In this document: piece by piece, positions 47,258-51,039 of the stretch
Numbering within the stretch: the first letter of the stretch is position 1
How the letters are laid out: each line of letters opens with the position of its first letter
Assembly: GCA_947595215.1 (NCBI GenBank)
Contig: CANQEO010000008.1
Coordinates: 1-51,039 of the forward strand
Direction: 5' to 3'
Length of the DNA stretch: 51,039 bases
From: an uncultured Bacilli bacterium
GTDB taxonomy: Bacteria > Bacillota_I > Bacilli_A > RFN20 > CAG-449
Translations under genes and position numbers: made by a program
The notes under the pieces: model-generated
Seen by the model: the letters and a program-made list of their open reading frames with translations, nothing else
What the model was told of the DNA's origin: nothing
The model's database searches: none

Positions 47258-47373
47258 ATGTAATCTTTAGGCTTCTTTGCAAATGACATTTTTTGTTTTA
47301 AAATAAAAATGTTTTAAAAGTTCATGTTAGATTTTTTCTGACACATTATCCATTTTTGTGCATTCAACACATT

Positions 47374-47550
47374 ATGGATATTTTTATTAAAAAAAATAAA
47401 AATGTTTGGCTTCATGCTAAACAAATTTTAGATGCATTAAAGAAAGATAACTTAATAACCTTTGATGAGTGGTATTTTGCCATTCTTTTTGTGCGTAAAA
47501 ATCTTAATCTTCCAATATGCGAAAATGTATTATTTCAGTCCAAAAAATAA
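47374..47550 (+). CDS. Hypothetical protein
   Basis: ORF upstream of serine recombinases; recombinase promoter-like element overlaps its stop. Confidence 0.4.
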   Translation: MDIFIKKNKNVWLHAKQILDALKKDNLITFDEWYFAILFVRKNLNLPICENVLFQSKK

Positions 47551-47604
47551 CTTGCTTTTGTTAGGTTTTAGAGTGATTTATGTTAGCGAAAGGAGGATTA
47601 ATTC

Positions 47605-49302
47605 ATGAAAGAAAAACAAATAACAATTATTCCCAAAAAAACAAAAAATTTGATTGATGAAGAAACAGGAATAATTGTTAAAAAAAGAGTTTGTGCATAC
47701 GCACGTGTTTCAACTGATTTTGACGACCAAAAAAATAGTTTTAATGCCCAACTCGCAGAATATGAATCACGAATTAAAAGAAATCCTGACTGGGAATTTA
47801 TAAAATTATATTCTGACGAAGGAATAACTGGAACGTCAATTAAAAAGCGTGTTGGTTTTCAAGAAATGATTAACGATGCATTGAATGGTAAAATCGATAT
47901 CATTTTAACAAAGTCAATATCACGGTTTGCAAGAAATACAGTGGATTGTTTAAAAACTATTCGTGAACTTAAAGAAAAAGGAATCATAGTTCAATTTGAA
48001 AAAGAAAATATTAATACGAATGATCCAAATATTGAAATGGCATTAACAATTTTTGCTTCCATAGCACAAGAAGAATCTAAATCCATTAGTGAAAATGTTA
48101 AATGGGGTGTACGAAGCAGAATGAGGCGAGGCGTTGTTCACTATTATAAAAACATATTAGGTTATGACAAATTAGAAGATGGTTCAATAATCATTAATAA
48201 CGATGAAAAAGAAATTGTTAAACAAATATTTAATTTATATATTTCTGGATATAGTTTTAGACAAATTTGTTCATTAATGGAAGAAAAAGGATATCAAACT
48301 GGACTTGGTTCAAAGAAATGGAATATTTCGTATATTTCAAATATTCTACAAAACGAGAAATATTGTGGTGATGTACTTTTGCAAAAAACAATATGTCGAG
48401 ATTTCTTAACACATAAGCGTGAAAAAAATAATGGTTATGAACAGCAATATTTAATAAGTGGCAATCATGATCCAATTATCAGCCGTGAAATGTTTGAGTA
48501 TGTCCAAAACTTAAGAAAATATCGAAATGAAAATCACGATACACAGCACAATTACAATTGGAATCCATTTGCTGGCATTATTTATTGTGAAGATTGCTAT
48601 CGTCACGTAAATATGGTAATAACACATCCAAATACAATTAGTGAAAAAAGGGTTTTAACATGCAAAGTGGTTTCAAAAAGAAAAAATAACTATATTGCTT
48701 GTAAATCAAAACCTTTAAATTATTTTTTAGCTTTAAATGCTTTAAAAGATGCCTATCACAAATACCATGAATTTGATAAAAGTTCATTGACCCTTATACT
48801 AAAGTCCTTAAATGTTGATCAGACACTATTTTCAAAGTATTTCAATCAACGTGAAACAATTAATAATAAAATTGAAGCATGTAAAATTGATTTAAAGAAA
48901 TTAATAGCTAGTCATATCGAAAATCCAATTCCTGACTATGATTTGCAATACAAAACTATAAAAAAGAAAATTGATGAATGCAAAAAGGAACTCGACGATT
49001 ACGAAAAACAAATCTATTTAAAAAATGAAAATTATTTTAAACAATATCGAATTGCAAAATTTTTGATAGAGAATGAAGAAATATCTCTTGATATTGTTCA
49101 AGAATGGTTGTTGATGATTATTAAACGTTCTGATAATAGTCTTCGTTTTGTAGCAGGTAACAAAAAGATGATAAGCACCGAAAAAGAGGCTCTTATTCCA
49201 TATTTTTTATCACTCAGTGCCGATTACACAGGCTATGCAACATACGATGACTTAACCATTAAATATGATGTCGTAAATTATGGAGGTAATGAAAATGAAT
49301 GA
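47605..49302 (+). CDS. Large serine recombinase 1
   Basis: VCAYARVSTDFDDQ catalytic Ser, TKSISRFARNTVD, recombinase and Zn-ribbon (CEDC) domains, coiled coil. Confidence 0.93.
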   Translation: MKEKQITIIPKKTKNLIDEETGIIVKKRVCAYARVSTDFDDQKNSFNAQLAEYESRIKRNPDWEFIKLYSDEGITGTSIKKRVGFQEMINDALNGKIDIILTKSISRFARNTVDCLKTIRELKEKGIIVQFEKENINTNDPNIEMALTIFASIAQEESKSISENVKWGVRSRMRRGVVHYYKNILGYDKLEDGSIIINNDEKEIVKQIFNLYISGYSFRQICSLMEEKGYQTGLGSKKWNISYISNILQNEKYCGDVLLQKTICRDFLTHKREKNNGYEQQYLISGNHDPIISREMFEYVQNLRKYRNENHDTQHNYNWNPFAGIIYCEDCYRHVNMVITHPNTISEKRVLTCKVVSKRKNNYIACKSKPLNYFLALNALKDAYHKYHEFDKSSLTLILKSLNVDQTLFSKYFNQRETINNKIEACKIDLKKLIASHIENPIPDYDLQYKTIKKKIDECKKELDDYEKQIYLKNENYFKQYRIAKFLIENEEISLDIVQEWLLMIIKRSDNSLRFVAGNKKMISTEKEALIPYFLSLSADYTGYATYDDLTIKYDVVNYGGNENE

Positions 49303-50923
49303 ATTACATTCTCTTCATGCAATTATTGAGGGAAGAAAATTAAATGTATGTGCTTATTGCCGTGTTTCAAGTAATAAGGATGAGCAAGAAACTAGTCTTA
49401 TCGAACAAATTGATTTTTATAGCGATTTAATTTTAAATAATCCTCAATGGAAATTTGTAGGCATTTATGCTGATGATGGTTTTTCTGGAACAACAATTGT
49501 TCAAAGAAAACAATTTAAACAAATGTTAAACAAAGCACTAAATGGTCAAATTGATATTATTATTACAAAATCAATTTCTAGATTTGCTCGAAATGTTACT
49601 GATCTACTTTCATCTATACATGAATTAAGAGTAAAAGGTGTTGAGGTTATTTTTGAAAGAGAAAACTTCTCTACTCTAGATATGAAATCGGATACTATGC
49701 TTACAATTTATGCTAAGTTTGCTGAAGAAGAAGCAGAAAGTATTTCAAGAAATGTTAAATGGCGAAAAGAAATAAATAAAAAGAATGGTATTTATTTTAT
49801 TCCAACAAATCTTTTCGGATATACAAAAGATAAATTCAATAAAATGATTATCAATGAAAAGGAAGCATACTGGGTAAGAAAAATTTTCTTAATGTATCTT
49901 GAAAAAATACCAGTTAAAAGAATTTGCCAATTTCTTGAAGAAAACAAAGTTTTAACTCCATTAGGAAATAAGAATTGGCAAGTGAGCACCATTAGAAGTA
50001 TTTTAAGAAACGAAAAATATGTAGGTGATTGTCTAATTCAAAAAAAGTTTGTTGAAAATCCTTTGACACACAAAAAAGTTTTAAATCGAGGTGAAATGTC
50101 ACAAGCCTATATTTCAAATGGACACCCTGCAATTATTGAGCGTGATTTATGGGATAAGGTTCAACAATTAATTAAACTTAGGAGAGAAAAGTTTAAGATA
50201 AATAATTTAGTTGAATGTGGTAATGAAAAAACAAAACATACAAGTGAATGGACTTATTTTGCAATTTGTCCTTATTGTTATAAAAGTTTCGGTCTTAAAA
50301 CTAGCTATTCAACTAAAAGAAAAATATTGATTGATTCATCAAATCGAGATGTATTGACATGTATGGATAGTCAAACTATCTATGTTGATGTTTTAGAAAA
50401 AGCTATTCTTCAACAAATGCATATTCTTTATGAAAATTTACCTGCATTTAGAAAAGCTATTTCTGATGCATATGAAAGTCAAAAAGATACTTTTCTCGAA
50501 AATAAAAAAATCGAACTTGAAAATAAAATATCTTCGCTACAGGAAAGATTAATAGCTTTAGATCAGTCAAAAGAATCCAATATAGAACTGAAGCAAGAAT
50601 TAAAGGTAAAGGTTAAAGAACTAATGAGGGAATTATCAAAAATTCAAACACAAAACGTTAATTCTTCTATAATAGATAACCTCTCGACATACGTTTCTAT
50701 TATTAAACAAAGCAAAAATATTAATGATTTGTCCGACATTTCTTTTCGAGATCTATTTTCTAAAATGATACCTGTTAAACGAAACAAGCTTATCTTTGTA
50801 ATTGGCAATTTTGATAAATCAAAAATTAATATTGAAGCAAAAACTCTATTTAACGGAACAATTACTTATAAGGAAAGAGCAACAATATTTACATGTGAAT
50901 TTGGAATTGTCATTCATGCTTAA
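49280..50923 (+). CDS. Large serine recombinase 2
   Basis: VCAYCRVSSNKDEQ catalytic Ser, TKSISRFARNVTD, Zn ribbon CPYC; overlaps gene 1. Confidence 0.93.
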   Translation: MEVMKMNELHSLHAIIEGRKLNVCAYCRVSSNKDEQETSLIEQIDFYSDLILNNPQWKFVGIYADDGFSGTTIVQRKQFKQMLNKALNGQIDIIITKSISRFARNVTDLLSSIHELRVKGVEVIFERENFSTLDMKSDTMLTIYAKFAEEEAESISRNVKWRKEINKKNGIYFIPTNLFGYTKDKFNKMIINEKEAYWVRKIFLMYLEKIPVKRICQFLEENKVLTPLGNKNWQVSTIRSILRNEKYVGDCLIQKKFVENPLTHKKVLNRGEMSQAYISNGHPAIIERDLWDKVQQLIKLRREKFKINNLVECGNEKTKHTSEWTYFAICPYCYKSFGLKTSYSTKRKILIDSSNRDVLTCMDSQTIYVDVLEKAILQQMHILYENLPAFRKAISDAYESQKDTFLENKKIELENKISSLQERLIALDQSKESNIELKQELKVKVKELMRELSKIQTQNVNSSIIDNLSTYVSIIKQSKNINDLSDISFRDLFSKMIPVKRNKLIFVIGNFDKSKINIEAKTLFNGTITYKERATIFTCEFGIVIHA

Positions 50924-50929
50924 ATAAAA

Positions 50930-50970
50930 AAAATCATCTATCGAAGTTCAATTTGGTAGATGTTTTTTAT
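50930..50970 (+). terminator. Terminator after the serine recombinases
   Basis: CATCTATC...GGTAGATG hairpin then TTTTTT. Confidence 0.65.
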
Positions 50971-51039
50971 CTTAAAAAGTTCAAACCCATAATACACGAT
51001 AGGGTTCAAACTCTATATGACCCTAAACTATCACTTTAC

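Noticed and set aside
1-51039. AAACTAYCAC at both window ends as att direct repeat or circular junction.
   Set aside because: Only 9 of 10 nt and the flanks diverge (CCACGAAAG vs TCACTTTAC); could be chance in AT-rich DNA.
1-51039. Alternative genetic code (TGA as Trp).
   Set aside because: Recognisable genes use TGG for Trp and several stop at TGA in expected places, so table 11 fits.

Overview
AT-rich Bacillota-type temperate siphophage or prophage, nearly complete. The late genes are on the minus strand, transcribed right to left: terminase, portal, protease, HK97-type capsid, connectors, tail, holin (about 14.1 to 0.2 kb). An accessory/replication block (15.4-24.1 kb) carries MetK, a ParB-MTase, an amidoligase/GGCT pair and HNH. 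A large cargo region follows (24.4-42.4 kb). It holds an orphan nucleotidyltransferase, a same-strand locus with three different secreted protease-like proteins each next to a lipoprotein, a decayed YolD/UmuC module, a two-gene HEPN / HEPN-ASCH candidate defence operon, and a collapsed restriction-modification locus. The right end has the replication/lysogeny genes (42.4-47.3 kb, tyrosine integrase) and two overlapping large serine recombinases (47.6-50.9 kb). The main observations are: the HEPN/HEPN-ASCH operon; the protease-lipoprotein locus; a chain of duplicated lysine-rich micro-ORFs between capsid and connector; a fixed-spacing promoter-like element repeated 7 times on both strands; three copies of a dispersed 3'-end hairpin with strand-specific wobble pairing; a CCC_TAA +1 frameshift candidate in the tail chaperone; and a possible free-standing ~217-nt structured RNA. 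All assignments come from reading sequence and motifs; no database search was run.
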